Shown here: positions 26,674 through 35,698 of the stretch, in pieces
Numbering within the stretch: the stretch's first letter is position 1
How the letters are laid out: every line of letters begins with the position of its first letter
From: Leclercia adecarboxylata
GTDB lineage: Bacteria; Pseudomonadota; Gammaproteobacteria; Enterobacterales; Enterobacteriaceae
Direction: 5' to 3'
Assembly (NCBI RefSeq): GCF_006874705.1
Contig: NZ_CP035382.1
Location: forward strand, 1,550,001-1,614,000
DNA length: 64,000 nt
Translations under genes and position numbers: made by a program
Notes under the pieces: generated by a model
The model's input: only the letters and a program-made list of their open reading frames with translations
Databases searched by the model: none
What the model was told of the DNA's origin: nothing

Positions 26674-27254
26674 TCACCCCTTTTTACCGCGCCGCCGCCC
26701 TGATCGGCGCGCTGTTGCTGACCGGTTGCAGCCACACGGCCCCGAAGCGTGACGATGCCCGACCGCAGGCATGGCTCCAGCCGGGTACCCGGGTGACGCT
26801 ACCGCCGCCGGGTATTACTCCGGCGCTGAGCTCCCAGCAGTTGCTGACCGGCAGCTTTAATGGCAAGACCCAGTCGCTGCTGGTGATGCTGAATGCCGAT
26901 GCGCAGAAGGTGACCCTCGCCGGGCTGTCATCGGTGGGTATTCGCCTGTTCCTCGCCACCTATAATGAAACGGGCATCCATACTGAACAGTCGATTGTTG
27001 CGCCAGAGCTGCCTCCGGCCAGCCAGGTACTGGCGGACGTGATGCTCAGCCACTGGCCGATCGACGCCTGGCTGCCGCAGTTGCCGAAGGGCTGGACGTT
27101 GCAGGATCGCGGCGACCGTCGCGAGCTGCGCAATGCCGACGGCAAGCTGGTGACGGAGATTGTCTACCTGCAGCGCAAAGGCAAGCGCGTGCCGATCAGC
27201 ATCGAACAACAGGTGTTCCACTACCACATCACCATTCAATATCTGGATGACTGA
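26670..27254 (+). CDS. apeN: DUF3261 lipoprotein ApeN
   Basis: The 194-residue protein begins with a lipoprotein signal ending in the lipobox LTGC (Cys at about residue 19). The remainder is beta-rich and matches DUF3261 proteins of APE clusters, proposed as the outer-membrane acceptor by analogy with LolB. Function is inferred. It overlaps apeM by 4 bp (ATGA). Confidence 0.82.
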   Translation: MITPFYRAAALIGALLLTGCSHTAPKRDDARPQAWLQPGTRVTLPPPGITPALSSQQLLTGSFNGKTQSLLVMLNADAQKVTLAGLSSVGIRLFLATYNETGIHTEQSIVAPELPPASQVLADVMLSHWPIDAWLPQLPKGWTLQDRGDRRELRNADGKLVTEIVYLQRKGKRVPISIEQQVFHYHITIQYLDD

Positions 27255-27255
27255 G

Positions 27256-28422
27256 ATGATCTACATTTCTGCCGTTGGCCTGATCAATGCCCTGGGCAAT
27301 TCGCCTGACGAGATTGCCGCTAACCTGACGCGCGGGGTCGCCCCCGGCATGCGCCTGCGCAGCGGCTGGCTACAGGGTCAGGATGCGGTGCTGGGCGGCG
27401 TCGACGGCGAGCTGCCTGCGATCCCGGAAAGCTTTGCCCTGCACCGCTCGCGCAATAATCAGCTCCTGCTGGCGGCGCTGGCGCAGATCCAGCCTGTCGT
27501 GGATGAGGCCATTGCCCGCTACGGCCGTGACCGGGTGGCGGTGGTCATGGGCACCAGCACCTCCGGGCTCGACGAGGGCGACGAACATGTGCGTCTGTCG
27601 ATGAGCGGCGAAGCCAGCGTCAACTGGCGCTACGCTCAGCAGGAACTGGGCGATCCGTCGCGCTTTCTGGCGAACTGGCTCGGTCTGGAGGGCCCGGCTT
27701 ACACCCTTTCGACCGCCTGCTCCTCCAGCGCGCGGGCGATCATCAGCGGGCGTCGGCTGATTGATGCCGGGCTGGCAGATATCGCTATCGTCGGCGGGGC
27801 AGATACGCTAAGCCGGATGCCGGTGAATGGCTTTAACAGCCTTGAGTCACTCTCCACCACGCTGTGCGAGCCCTTTGGCCGTGACCGGCGGGGGATCACC
27901 ATTGGCGAAGCGGCAGCCCTGATGGTTCTCACCCGCGAGCCGCAGCCGGTGGCGCTGCTGGGTACCGGCGAGTCGAGCGACGCGTACCATATTTCCGCCC
28001 CCCATCCACAGGGTGAAGGGGCCATCAGCGCCATTAACCAGGCGCTGAAGGAGGCCGGAATAAAACCGGATGAGGTGGGCTACATCAATCTGCACGGTAC
28101 GGCAACGCCGCTGAATGACCAGATTGAATCGCAGGTGGTGCACGATCTGTTTGGCGAGGCGGTGCCCTGCAGCTCCACCAAGCACCTGACCGGCCATACG
28201 CTGGGGGCGGCGGGGATCACCGAAGCGGCGCTGAGTTGGCTGATCCTGACCCGTGACCTCCCCTTACCCGCCCAGGATTTCACCCGCTATACACCGGATC
28301 CGACGCTCGCCCCCTGCGGCGTGCTGCATCAGCCCACCGCGCTGAAAAAAGCGGTGATCTTGTCAAATTCGTTCGCCTTTGGCGGCAATAACGCCAGCAT
28401 CCTGCTGGGGAGAACGTCATGA
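27256..28422 (+). CDS. apeO: beta-ketoacyl synthase ApeO
   Basis: The 388-residue condensing enzyme has the full ketosynthase triad: Cys155 in STACSSS, His in NLHGTATPLND and His in STKHLTGHTLGAAG. It extends the aryl-primed chain with malonyl units, in complex with ApeC according to work on the Xenorhabdus cluster. The start at ATG 27256 (MIYISAVG) lies one base after apeN; ATG 27247 would add MTE. It overlaps apeP by 4 bp. Confidence 0.9.
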   Translation: MIYISAVGLINALGNSPDEIAANLTRGVAPGMRLRSGWLQGQDAVLGGVDGELPAIPESFALHRSRNNQLLLAALAQIQPVVDEAIARYGRDRVAVVMGTSTSGLDEGDEHVRLSMSGEASVNWRYAQQELGDPSRFLANWLGLEGPAYTLSTACSSSARAIISGRRLIDAGLADIAIVGGADTLSRMPVNGFNSLESLSTTLCEPFGRDRRGITIGEAAALMVLTREPQPVALLGTGESSDAYHISAPHPQGEGAISAINQALKEAGIKPDEVGYINLHGTATPLNDQIESQVVHDLFGEAVPCSSTKHLTGHTLGAAGITEAALSWLILTRDLPLPAQDFTRYTPDPTLAPCGVLHQPTALKKAVILSNSFAFGGNNASILLGRTS

Positions 28423-28892
28423 GTTATTTATCCCCGACCGAGTATCTGCCCCACGATGCCCCCATGCTGCTGCTGGAATCTGTCCACAGCGTGACCGCTG
28501 AGTCTGCCGTCTGCCGCGTCACCGTCAGTCCGCAGGGCGTGCTGGCGCCCTTTCTGAACACCGCGGGCGATCTGCCGGGCTGGTACGCCCTTGAGTTGAT
28601 GGCCCAGACCGTTGGCATCTGGTCAGGCTGGCACCGTCAGCAGAAGGGTCAGGAGAGCATTTCGCTCGGCATGGTGCTGGGGGCGCGGGAACTGGTTTGC
28701 GCCGCAGGGTGCTTCCCGGCCAGCAGCCTGTTAACCATCACGGTCACGCTGCTGATGCAGGATGAACGCTTTAGCAGCTTCGAGTGCGCCATCCTCACAG
28801 ATGAAGAGACGCTGGCAACCGGGCGCGTCAATACCTTCCAGCCAGGCCAGCAGGAATTAGCATCACTGTTTAAACAGGGAGTGAATCAATGA
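28419..28892 (+). CDS. apeP: 3-hydroxyacyl-ACP dehydratase ApeP
   Basis: The 157-residue hot-dog protein contains YLPHDAPMLLLE near the start and the helix motif ALELMAQTVG. It is the second dehydratase of the cluster. In Xenorhabdus ApeI and ApeP form a functional dehydratase pair. It overlaps apeO and apeQ by 4 bp each. Confidence 0.85.
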   Translation: MSYLSPTEYLPHDAPMLLLESVHSVTAESAVCRVTVSPQGVLAPFLNTAGDLPGWYALELMAQTVGIWSGWHRQQKGQESISLGMVLGARELVCAAGCFPASSLLTITVTLLMQDERFSSFECAILTDEETLATGRVNTFQPGQQELASLFKQGVNQ

Positions 28893-29620
28893 GTCGTTCC
28901 GTTCTGGTCACCGGTGCCAGCAAAGGCATTGGCCGGGCTATCGCCCTCAAACTTGCCGCAGACGGGTTCACCCTCGGCGTGCATTACCACCGCGACGTCG
29001 CTGGCGCACAGGACACCCTGAATGCTATCGAGCAGGCGGGGGGAAACGGGCGTCTGCTCTCGTTTGACGTGGGCAATCGCGCGCAGTGCCGCGAGGTGCT
29101 GGAGCAGGATATGGACGTTAACGGTCCCTGGTATGGCGTGGTCAGCAACGCCGGGATCGCCCGGGATGGTGCCTTCCCGGCGCTCAGCGACGAGGACTGG
29201 GACAGCGTGATCCACACCAATCTCGACAGCTTTTACAACGTCATTCACCCCTGCATCATGCCCATGATTGGCACCCGCAAAGGCGGGCGTATTATCACCC
29301 TCTCATCCGTTTCCGGGGTAATGGGCAACCGGGGTCAGGTGAACTATAGCGCGGCAAAGGCGGGCATTATCGGTGCCACCAAAGCCCTGGCGATGGAGCT
29401 GGCGAAGCGCAAAATCACCGTCAACTGCATCGCACCCGGGCTGATAGATACCGGGATGATCGAGATGGAAGAGGCCGCGCTGAAAGAGGCAATGGCCATG
29501 ATCCCCATGAAACGGATGGGTCAGGCAGACGAGGTGGCCGGACTGGCCAGCTATCTGATGTCGGATATTGCGGGCTATGTGACCCGCCAGGTGATCTCCA
29601 TTAACGGGGGCATGTTATGA
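28889..29620 (+). CDS. apeQ: 3-oxoacyl-ACP reductase ApeQ (FabG-like)
   Basis: The 243-residue short-chain dehydrogenase shows the NADP-binding motif GASKGIG (residues 8-14), NAG in SNAGIARDG and the catalytic YSAAK. It reduces beta-keto intermediates to hydroxyls before dehydration. It overlaps apeP and apeR by 4 bp. Confidence 0.92.
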   Translation: MSRSVLVTGASKGIGRAIALKLAADGFTLGVHYHRDVAGAQDTLNAIEQAGGNGRLLSFDVGNRAQCREVLEQDMDVNGPWYGVVSNAGIARDGAFPALSDEDWDSVIHTNLDSFYNVIHPCIMPMIGTRKGGRIITLSSVSGVMGNRGQVNYSAAKAGIIGATKALAMELAKRKITVNCIAPGLIDTGMIEMEEAALKEAMAMIPMKRMGQADEVAGLASYLMSDIAGYVTRQVISINGGML

Positions 29621-30846
29621 CGCGTCGGGTGGTGATTACCGGCATGGGCGGCGTGACCGCCTTCGGTGAAGAGTGGCAGTCGGTTTCTGCCCGCTTGCTG
29701 GAGTATAAAAACGCGGTACGCAAGATGCCGGAGTGGACGGTGTATGAGGGTCTGCATACCCTGCTGGCGGCACCAATCGATGATTTTACCCTGCCGGAGC
29801 ACTACACCCGCAAGCGCATCCGCGCCATGGGCCGCGTGTCTTTACTGTCGACCCGCGCCACCGAACTCGCGCTGGCGCAGGCCGGGCTGATTGACGATCC
29901 GATCCTGACTCAGGGCGAAACCGGCATTGCTTACGGCTCGTCGACCGGCAGCACCGGCCCGGTCAGCGAGTTCGCCACCATGCTCACCGAGAAGCACACC
30001 AACAACATCACCGGCACCACCTACGTGCAGATGATGCCGCACACCACGGCAGTCAATACCGGCCTGTTCTTCGGCCTCCGCGGGCGGGTGATCCCGACCT
30101 CCAGCGCCTGTACCTCCGGCAGCCAGGCGATAGGCTATGCGTGGGAAGCCATCCGCCACGGCTATCAGACGGTAATGGTGGCAGGAGGGGCCGAAGAGCT
30201 CTGCCCGTCGGAAGCGGCGGTATTCGATACCCTTTTCGCCACCAGCCAGCGTAATGACGATCCGGAAGCCACCCCGTCACCCTTCGATATCCAGCGCGAT
30301 GGGCTGGTAATTGGCGAAGGGGCGGGAACGTTGATTCTGGAAGAGCTGGAGCATGCGAAAGCGCGTGGCGCGAGCATTTACGGGGAAATTGTCGGCTTCG
30401 CCACCAACTGCGACGCGGCGCACATCACCCAGCCGCAGCGGGAAACCATGCAGATCTGCATGGAAAAGTCGCTGCGCATCGCCGGACTGAGTCCGCAGGA
30501 TATTGGCTACATTTCGGCGCACGGCACCGCCACCGACCGGGGGGATATTGCCGAAAGCCTGGCCACCGCCGCCGTGTTTGGCGACAGCGTACCTGTCTCG
30601 TCATTGAAGAGTTATTTCGGCCACACGTTGGGTGCCTGCGGTGCGCTGGAAGCCTGGATGAGTCTGGAGATGATGCGCGAGGGCTGGTTCGCACCGACCA
30701 TCAATTTAAGACAACCAGATGAGCAATGCGGCGCGTTAGATTATATTATGGGGAAAGCCCGTCACATTGATTGCGAATATCTGCAAAGCAATAACTTCGC
30801 GTTCGGCGGCATTAATACTTCCATAATCATTAAACGCTGGGCGTGA
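29617..30846 (+). CDS. apeR: beta-ketoacyl synthase ApeR
   Basis: The 409-residue FabF-type ketosynthase has Cys165 in SSACTSGSQ, His in SAHGTATDRGD and His in YFGHTLGACG, all intact. It is the second active ketosynthase of the cluster; its exact share of elongation is not readable. It overlaps apeQ by 4 bp. Confidence 0.9.
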   Translation: MTRRVVITGMGGVTAFGEEWQSVSARLLEYKNAVRKMPEWTVYEGLHTLLAAPIDDFTLPEHYTRKRIRAMGRVSLLSTRATELALAQAGLIDDPILTQGETGIAYGSSTGSTGPVSEFATMLTEKHTNNITGTTYVQMMPHTTAVNTGLFFGLRGRVIPTSSACTSGSQAIGYAWEAIRHGYQTVMVAGGAEELCPSEAAVFDTLFATSQRNDDPEATPSPFDIQRDGLVIGEGAGTLILEELEHAKARGASIYGEIVGFATNCDAAHITQPQRETMQICMEKSLRIAGLSPQDIGYISAHGTATDRGDIAESLATAAVFGDSVPVSSLKSYFGHTLGACGALEAWMSLEMMREGWFAPTINLRQPDEQCGALDYIMGKARHIDCEYLQSNNFAFGGINTSIIIKRWA

Positions 30847-30848
30847 CT

Positions 30849-31430
30849 ATGTACCAGTTCCTGCTGGGAAAAATTTCTACCCTCAGCGCTGACCCTCTGG
30901 CGTCAGCGCTGGCCGAACAGGCGCCTGAGGGCGCGCGTCGCACTCCCTGGCTGGCCGGGCGGACCCTGCTCGCCCGGGCGTTATCGCCCTCCCCGGTGCC
31001 GGAGATCGTCTTTGGTGAACAGGGTAAACCCGCCTTCGTTGATGCTCATCCGTACTGGTTTAACCTCAGCCACAGCGGGGATGATATCGCCCTGCTGTTA
31101 AGCGATGAGGGCGAAGTGGGCTGCGACATCGAAGTGATCCGCCCCCGGGATAACTGGCAGGCGCTGGCGAATGCCGTCTTTAGCGTCGCGGAACACGACG
31201 AGCTGGAGCGGGAGGCGCCCGAGGCAAAGCTGTCGGCCTTCTGGCGAATCTGGACGCGCAAAGAGGCTATCGTCAAACAGCGCGGCGGGAGCGCCTGGCA
31301 AATTGTCAGCGTCGATAGCACCTTTACCTCCGCGCTGAGCGTCAGCCACGTCCAGCACGGCGAACTCAGCCTCGCCGTCTGTACGCCAACGCCCTTCACC
31401 CTCCATAACGGTGCGCTTCAGGTTCTGTAA
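30849..31430 (+). CDS. acpT: 4'-phosphopantetheinyl transferase AcpT
   Basis: The 193-residue protein matches E. coli AcpT. The Mg-binding signature GCDIEV and the WTRKEAIVK motif are present, as is the preceding FNLSHS. It converts apo carrier proteins to the holo form. In E. coli K-12 AcpT is an orphan, whereas in O157:H7 it sits beside carrier-protein genes, its reported natural substrates. Here it is the last gene of the APE operon, 2 bp after apeR, so ApeE and ApeF are its likely targets. ATG 30849 matches the E. coli start; GTG 30843 would create the 4-bp overlap typical of this operon. Confidence 0.95.
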   Translation: MYQFLLGKISTLSADPLASALAEQAPEGARRTPWLAGRTLLARALSPSPVPEIVFGEQGKPAFVDAHPYWFNLSHSGDDIALLLSDEGEVGCDIEVIRPRDNWQALANAVFSVAEHDELEREAPEAKLSAFWRIWTRKEAIVKQRGGSAWQIVSVDSTFTSALSVSHVQHGELSLAVCTPTPFTLHNGALQVL

Positions 31431-31435
31431 CCCGC

Positions 31436-31942
31436 TTATTTCAAATTATTCGGAAAGTCTGCCGGCAGCTCGCTGGCAGCACAGTCAATGACAGCATCGT
31501 TATTGGCACCGCAGTCGCGCACAAAGGTAATGGTGGCGAACTCATCAATAACCTCGGTTGGGTAGGCCGGGCCCGCCTCGCGATAAGAGACCATCAGCGG
31601 AATATGATCGTTCTGGAAGCAGACGGTTTTTTCCGGGTTATTCATCACCCAACGCGGGAAGAAGATAGTGCCGTGGAACAGCCTGTCGCCGAGGTTCACA
31701 ATCAGGCTCACATCGGTACCGGTCGGTTCAGTCCACGAAATTTTATAAATACTCTCGCCCACGCGAACGATATAAGCCTGCTGATCTTTTACCCAACGGT
31801 TTGCCACGATCCCGCTGTGAATACGGTAGTCGAGGGTCTGCTCGTTTTTGACATAAATCTCGTAGTTCCAGCCGTTATCGTAGGTGTAGACCAGATGTTT
31901 GCCGACGAAACCGCTCAAATCATGTTTATCAAAATGGCTCAT
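31436..31942 (-). CDS. padC: phenolic acid decarboxylase
   Basis: The 168-residue cytoplasmic enzyme matches the PadC family over its full length. It turns ferulate, p-coumarate and caffeate into vinylphenols, a detoxification step for plant phenolics. The paired tyrosines in LVYTYDNGWNYE (about residues 19-26) are family hallmarks near the active site. ATG 31942 follows GGAGAC. It abuts acpT tail to tail with only 5 bp between the stops. A LysR regulator is divergently encoded 99 bp away. Confidence 0.95.
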   Translation of the reverse strand: MSHFDKHDLSGFVGKHLVYTYDNGWNYEIYVKNEQTLDYRIHSGIVANRWVKDQQAYIVRVGESIYKISWTEPTGTDVSLIVNLGDRLFHGTIFFPRWVMNNPEKTVCFQNDHIPLMVSYREAGPAYPTEVIDEFATITFVRDCGANNDAVIDCAASELPADFPNNLK

Positions 31943-31989
31943 ATTCTGTCTCCTCTGTTTCAATGAGCCCATCTTACGCCTGCAAAAAT

Positions 31990-32033
31990 TGGATGAATAA
32001 CGCTATGATTTAATCAAATTTATTCAAAAATTA
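31990..32033. promoter_or_regulatory. divergent padC-lysR control region
   Basis: The 99-bp gap holds an AT-rich region with a dyad TGATTTAATCA (32006-32016) and two similar blocks, TTGGATGAAT (about 31989-31998) and TTAGATGAGT (about 32031-32040). This fits binding of a LysR-type regulator between divergent promoters. The dyad is seen; binding is inferred. Confidence 0.45.
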
Positions 32034-32041
32034 GATGAGTC

Positions 32042-32902
32042 ATGCACAAAACTACCCTTGAGCAGTGGTCGCTGCTTGAACGCGTCGTTGAGTTAGGCAG
32101 CTTTGCCCGCGCCGCAGAGGAGACGCACCGCAGCCAATCTTCCGTCAGTTATAACCTGGCGTTGTTGCAGGAGCGGCTGGGCGTGGCGCTCCTGGTTCAG
32201 GCGGGGCGTAAGGCGGTGCTGACCCCGGAAGGGGAACTGCTGTTAAATCAGGTCAAACCGCTGCTAAACGCCTTTACCCTGCTGGAGACTCGCGCCACGA
32301 CGCTACGCAACGGGATGCGTACCCGACTGGATGTGGTGGTGGACAGCATTTTCCCTCGCCGTCATCTGTTTGCCATTCTGCGCCAGTTTCAACAGCGCTA
32401 TCCGCAAACCGAGGTGCATCTGACCGAAATACTTGAGAACGCCGGCGAGGCGCCGACCCAGAGCGAAGCCGACGTGATGGTGCTAACCCGCCGCCAGGAT
32501 GTGACCGGGCGCGGCGAGTGGCTGATGAATATCGATTTTGTCGCCGTGGCGCATCGGGAGCATCCACTGTTTGAACGCGACACGCCGCTCACTGATGAAA
32601 TGCTACGCCCCTGGCCACTCATCCAGATCGCCGGGCAGAACTACGCCGCGCCTCCCGGCGGCGAAGCCTGGACCTTCTCCACCATCGATGCCGCTATCGA
32701 TGCGGTGATGTATCAGGTGGGGTATGGCTGGCTGCCGGAAGAGCGAATTCAGCAACAGCTGGAAAGCGGTGTGCTGAAAACACTGCCCCTGAACCACGGC
32801 ACGCGCCGTGCTACACCGCTGCATCTGATTGTAAAACACACGCTCGCCCCGCTCGACGAACAGGTTGAGACCTTACTGCACCTCTTCCGCCAGCCGTCGT
32901 AA
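32042..32902 (+). CDS. LysR-type transcriptional regulator, divergent from padC
   Basis: The 286-residue protein has an N-terminal winged helix-turn-helix (residues 5-65, with GSFARAAEETHRSQSSVSYNL) and a periplasmic-binding-like effector domain. Its position opposite padC suggests that it controls phenolic acid decarboxylation in response to hydroxycinnamates. It shares no specific name that I recognise. The next gene starts 54 bp downstream with its own strong ribosome binding site. Confidence 0.88.
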   Translation: MHKTTLEQWSLLERVVELGSFARAAEETHRSQSSVSYNLALLQERLGVALLVQAGRKAVLTPEGELLLNQVKPLLNAFTLLETRATTLRNGMRTRLDVVVDSIFPRRHLFAILRQFQQRYPQTEVHLTEILENAGEAPTQSEADVMVLTRRQDVTGRGEWLMNIDFVAVAHREHPLFERDTPLTDEMLRPWPLIQIAGQNYAAPPGGEAWTFSTIDAAIDAVMYQVGYGWLPEERIQQQLESGVLKTLPLNHGTRRATPLHLIVKHTLAPLDEQVETLLHLFRQPS

Positions 32903-32956
32903 AGGTGAACTGCTACGCTTAACGGTCTGAACTTCAACTATGAAAAGGAGCAGACC

Positions 32957-33751
32957 GTGAAAATCGATCTTACGGGAAAAGTGGCGTTAGTAACCGCCTC
33001 CACAGGCGGCATTGGCTTCGCCATTGCCAGAGGGCTGGCGGAGAGCGGTGCCGAGGTGATTGTTAACGGGCGCAGCGTCGACTCGGTCAACCGGGGGATC
33101 CAACAGCTGCAGCAGGTCATACCCGGCGTGCAGGTGCGGGCGGCGATTGCCGACCTCAGCACCCCTGACGGGGTGGATGCTCTGCTGAAGGTCGCCACCG
33201 GCGTCGATATCCTCGTGAACAACGCCGGGATTTACGGGCCGCAGGATTTTTACGCCACCGACGATGAGACCTGGGATCGCTACTGGCAAACTAACGTGAT
33301 GTCCGGCGTACGCCTGTCGCGCGCCCTGCTGCCCGGCATGGTGCAAAAGGGCTGGGGCCGGGTGGTGTTTATCTCCTCGGAGTCGGCCTGCAATATTCCG
33401 GCAGACATGATCCACTACGGGGTGACCAAAACCGCCCAGCTGTCGCTGGCGCGCGGGCTGGCGAAATTTGTCGCGGGCAGCGGCGTTACCGTGAACAGCG
33501 TTTTGCCGGGCCCGACGATGTCGGACGGCTTTGCCGACATGATGAAAGACGAGATAGAGAAAACCGGCAAATCACTGGAGACGCTGGCGAAAGAGTTTGT
33601 CATGGCGCACCGTCCGAGCTCGGTTATTCAGCGGGCCGCCACGGTAGAAGAGGTCGCCAACATGGTGGTCTACGTCTGTTCACAGCAGGCGTCCGCTACC
33701 TCCGGCGCGGCGCTGCGCGTCGATGGCGGCGTGGTGGACGATATTATCTAG
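32957..33751 (+). CDS. short-chain dehydrogenase/reductase
   Basis: The 264-residue SDR has the nucleotide-binding motif TASTGGIG (residues 13-20), NNAG, an active-site Ser in ISSES and YGVTK. The C-terminal GAALRVDGGVV is typical. It starts with GTG at 32957 behind AAGGAG. The substrate is unknown. It lies downstream of the LysR gene and may be in the same transcript. Confidence 0.88.
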   Translation: MKIDLTGKVALVTASTGGIGFAIARGLAESGAEVIVNGRSVDSVNRGIQQLQQVIPGVQVRAAIADLSTPDGVDALLKVATGVDILVNNAGIYGPQDFYATDDETWDRYWQTNVMSGVRLSRALLPGMVQKGWGRVVFISSESACNIPADMIHYGVTKTAQLSLARGLAKFVAGSGVTVNSVLPGPTMSDGFADMMKDEIEKTGKSLETLAKEFVMAHRPSSVIQRAATVEEVANMVVYVCSQQASATSGAALRVDGGVVDDII

Positions 33752-33845
33752 CCATGCCGTTGCCGCCCGTCCGCTGGCGGGTGGCATCTGACGCTAAAGC
33801 AGGTAAACTGATGGGCAGAATGTGTATTTCAGCTAAGACGTAGCT

Positions 33846-34508
33846 ATGACCAATATGATTGCCGATGAGGCAGTGGCAAAATCCAGCGTACTTTCGGTGT
33901 TCGACTTCGATGGCACGCTGACGCATCACGACAGCTTTATCCCTTTCTTACGCTTTGCGTTCGGCAAACGCTATTTTGCCGGTCGCCTGGTCCGGATGGC
34001 CTTGCCTACCCTGCACTGTGTGCGCCGCAAGCTGACCCGTGATGAGCTGAAAGAGGTGCTGATCAGAACCTTTCTGACCGGCGTGGATGAGCACTGGCTG
34101 CGTCAGCAGGCAGAGCTGTTCTGCGAGAAATACTGGAACAAACTGATGCGCCCGCAGGGCGTACTGGCGGTGGCCGCGGAAGTCAATTCCGGTGCGGAAG
34201 TGACGATCTGCTCCGCCTCGCCGGCCCTGGTATTGCAGCCCTGGGCCGACAAGCTTGGCATTAAGCTTATCGGCACCCAGCTGGAAGTGAAAGACGGCAA
34301 GCTGACCGGGCGGATCACCGGCCATAACTGTCGCTGTGCGCAGAAGGTGGCCCGGCTGGAGCACGTGTATGGCAGCCTGACCAATTACCACGTGCGCGCC
34401 TGGGGCGACACCCGCGGCGATCACGAGCTGCTGGCCGCGGCGCAGGATCCGCACTGGCGGCATTTCCACCCGCCGCGCGCGCGCCGGAATTCACCTATTA
34501 AACCGTAA
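33846..34508 (+). CDS. HAD-IB family hydrolase (SerB-like phosphatase)
   Basis: The 220-residue protein carries the HAD motif I DFDGTLT (about residues 19-25), motif II Ser in CSASPAL and motif IV GDTRGDHELL with paired acidic residues. It is probably a phosphomonoesterase of the HAD-IB subgroup, but the substrate is not readable. It stands alone, with a REP element behind it. Confidence 0.85.
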   Translation: MTNMIADEAVAKSSVLSVFDFDGTLTHHDSFIPFLRFAFGKRYFAGRLVRMALPTLHCVRRKLTRDELKEVLIRTFLTGVDEHWLRQQAELFCEKYWNKLMRPQGVLAVAAEVNSGAEVTICSASPALVLQPWADKLGIKLIGTQLEVKDGKLTGRITGHNCRCAQKVARLEHVYGSLTNYHVRAWGDTRGDHELLAAAQDPHWRHFHPPRARRNSPIKP

Positions 34509-34512
34509 AACA

Positions 34513-34547
34513 TGCCGGGTGGCGGCTTCGCCTTACCCGGCCTACAA
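34513..34547. repeat. REP element
   Basis: The palindromic sequence gccgggtggcggcttcgcct continues to acccggcctaca. It lies between the convergent HAD-IB and TerC-family genes, followed by a short partial unit (aggccgggcaat). Confidence 0.75.
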
Positions 34548-34571
34548 CATCCACAGGCCGGGCAATACCAC

Positions 34572-35597
34572 TCAGGCTTCCCGTTTCCCCGGGAACAGCA
34601 GGCTCGCCACAATCCCCACCGCCAGTACGCCCAGCACCACTAACAGACTCGCCGTGGCGCCGATGCCGTAGCCGTGATGCCAGAAGTGATCCGTGGCGTT
34701 CAGACCAAGCTTGAAGGCCACAAAGAACAGCAGCGCGATCACCGCTTTCTCCAGATGGACCAGATACTGCTTCAGCGCCTCCAGCACGAAATAGAGGGTA
34801 CGCAGGCCGAGGATCGCGAACATCATGGCGCTGTAGATAATCAGCGGCTCGCGGCTAACGGCGATGATCGCCGGCACCGAGTCAAAGGCGAACATCACGT
34901 CTGACAGCTCCACCACCGCCACGCAGAGCAGCAGCGGCGTGGCATAGCGCTTCGCCTTCTTCACACGGCCGACCATCACATCCTGGTTCTCTGGTTTTTC
35001 CAGCTCGGCATCCACCTCTTTCTGGCTCAGCAGGAAGGCGTTGCCGGTGATTTTTGGCCAGATCGGATAGAAGCGTTTGACCGCGCGGTAGGCCAGGTGC
35101 TGAGAGTAATCTTCGATCTCGTCCTGCTCTTCACCGCGCTTGAGCATCATCACCGCCGTCCAGGCCACAATCAGGGCAAAGACCACTTCCACGTACGGCC
35201 CGAGGCTCAGCAGGCTGGTGCCGATGGCGACGAAGATCCCGCGGAAGACAATAGCGCCAATCACCCCCCAGTAAAGCACCCGGTGACGGTACTGATCCGG
35301 TACGCCAAACCAGGCGAAGATCGCCATCATCACGAACAGGTTGTCGACGGAGAGCACCTCTTCCAGCGCGTAACCGGTGAGGAACAGGCTCGCCACCTCA
35401 GCACCGTGGTGAACGTACAGGAATCCGGCGAACGCCATCGCGGTCATCACCCAGAAGATCGACCAGAGCGAAGCACTTTTCAGTGAAATCGGTTTGTCAT
35501 GGCGATGCATGAAGAGGTCGATAAACATCGCCCCGACAGCCATAACCACGAATACAACAACGGTTTCCGTCGGGAAACCGAGATGAGCAGATGACAT
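34572..35597 (-). CDS. TerC-family integral membrane protein
   Basis: The 341-residue protein has about nine hydrophobic helices and the TerC signatures EEVLSVDNLFV and VELSDVMFAFDSVPA, with conserved acidic residues inside membrane helices. TerC/Alx proteins are linked to manganese export and tellurite resistance. It is not a close copy of E. coli Alx (321 residues). ATG 35597 (MSSAHLGF) follows AAGGG. Upstream are three hairpins, described separately, that could form a regulatory leader. Confidence 0.85.
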   Translation of the reverse strand: MSSAHLGFPTETVVVFVVMAVGAMFIDLFMHRHDKPISLKSASLWSIFWVMTAMAFAGFLYVHHGAEVASLFLTGYALEEVLSVDNLFVMMAIFAWFGVPDQYRHRVLYWGVIGAIVFRGIFVAIGTSLLSLGPYVEVVFALIVAWTAVMMLKRGEEQDEIEDYSQHLAYRAVKRFYPIWPKITGNAFLLSQKEVDAELEKPENQDVMVGRVKKAKRYATPLLLCVAVVELSDVMFAFDSVPAIIAVSREPLIIYSAMMFAILGLRTLYFVLEALKQYLVHLEKAVIALLFFVAFKLGLNATDHFWHHGYGIGATASLLVVLGVLAVGIVASLLFPGKREA

Positions 35598-35635
35598 ACA
35601 CAACCCTTTTTGAAGACAAAATACAAACCATGCAG

Positions 35636-35688
35636 ACTGGCGAAGCCAGTAAAGAAAAAGGGGGGGCCGTTAACAGCCTTCTCCCCTT
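35636..35688 (-). promoter_or_regulatory. two hairpins in the leader of the TerC-family gene, one terminator-like
   Basis: On the minus strand, AAGGGGAGAAGGC pairs with GGCC and CCCCC around TGTTAAC and is followed by TTTTTTCTTT (35654-35688), a terminator-like structure. A second hairpin, ACTGGC-TTC-GCCAGT, follows at 35636-35650. Both lie between the yhiN terminator and the start codon, so they may act as an attenuator. No clear manganese-riboswitch (yybP-ykoY) core was recognised. Confidence 0.4.
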
Positions 35689-35698
35689 AAGAAGTAAA

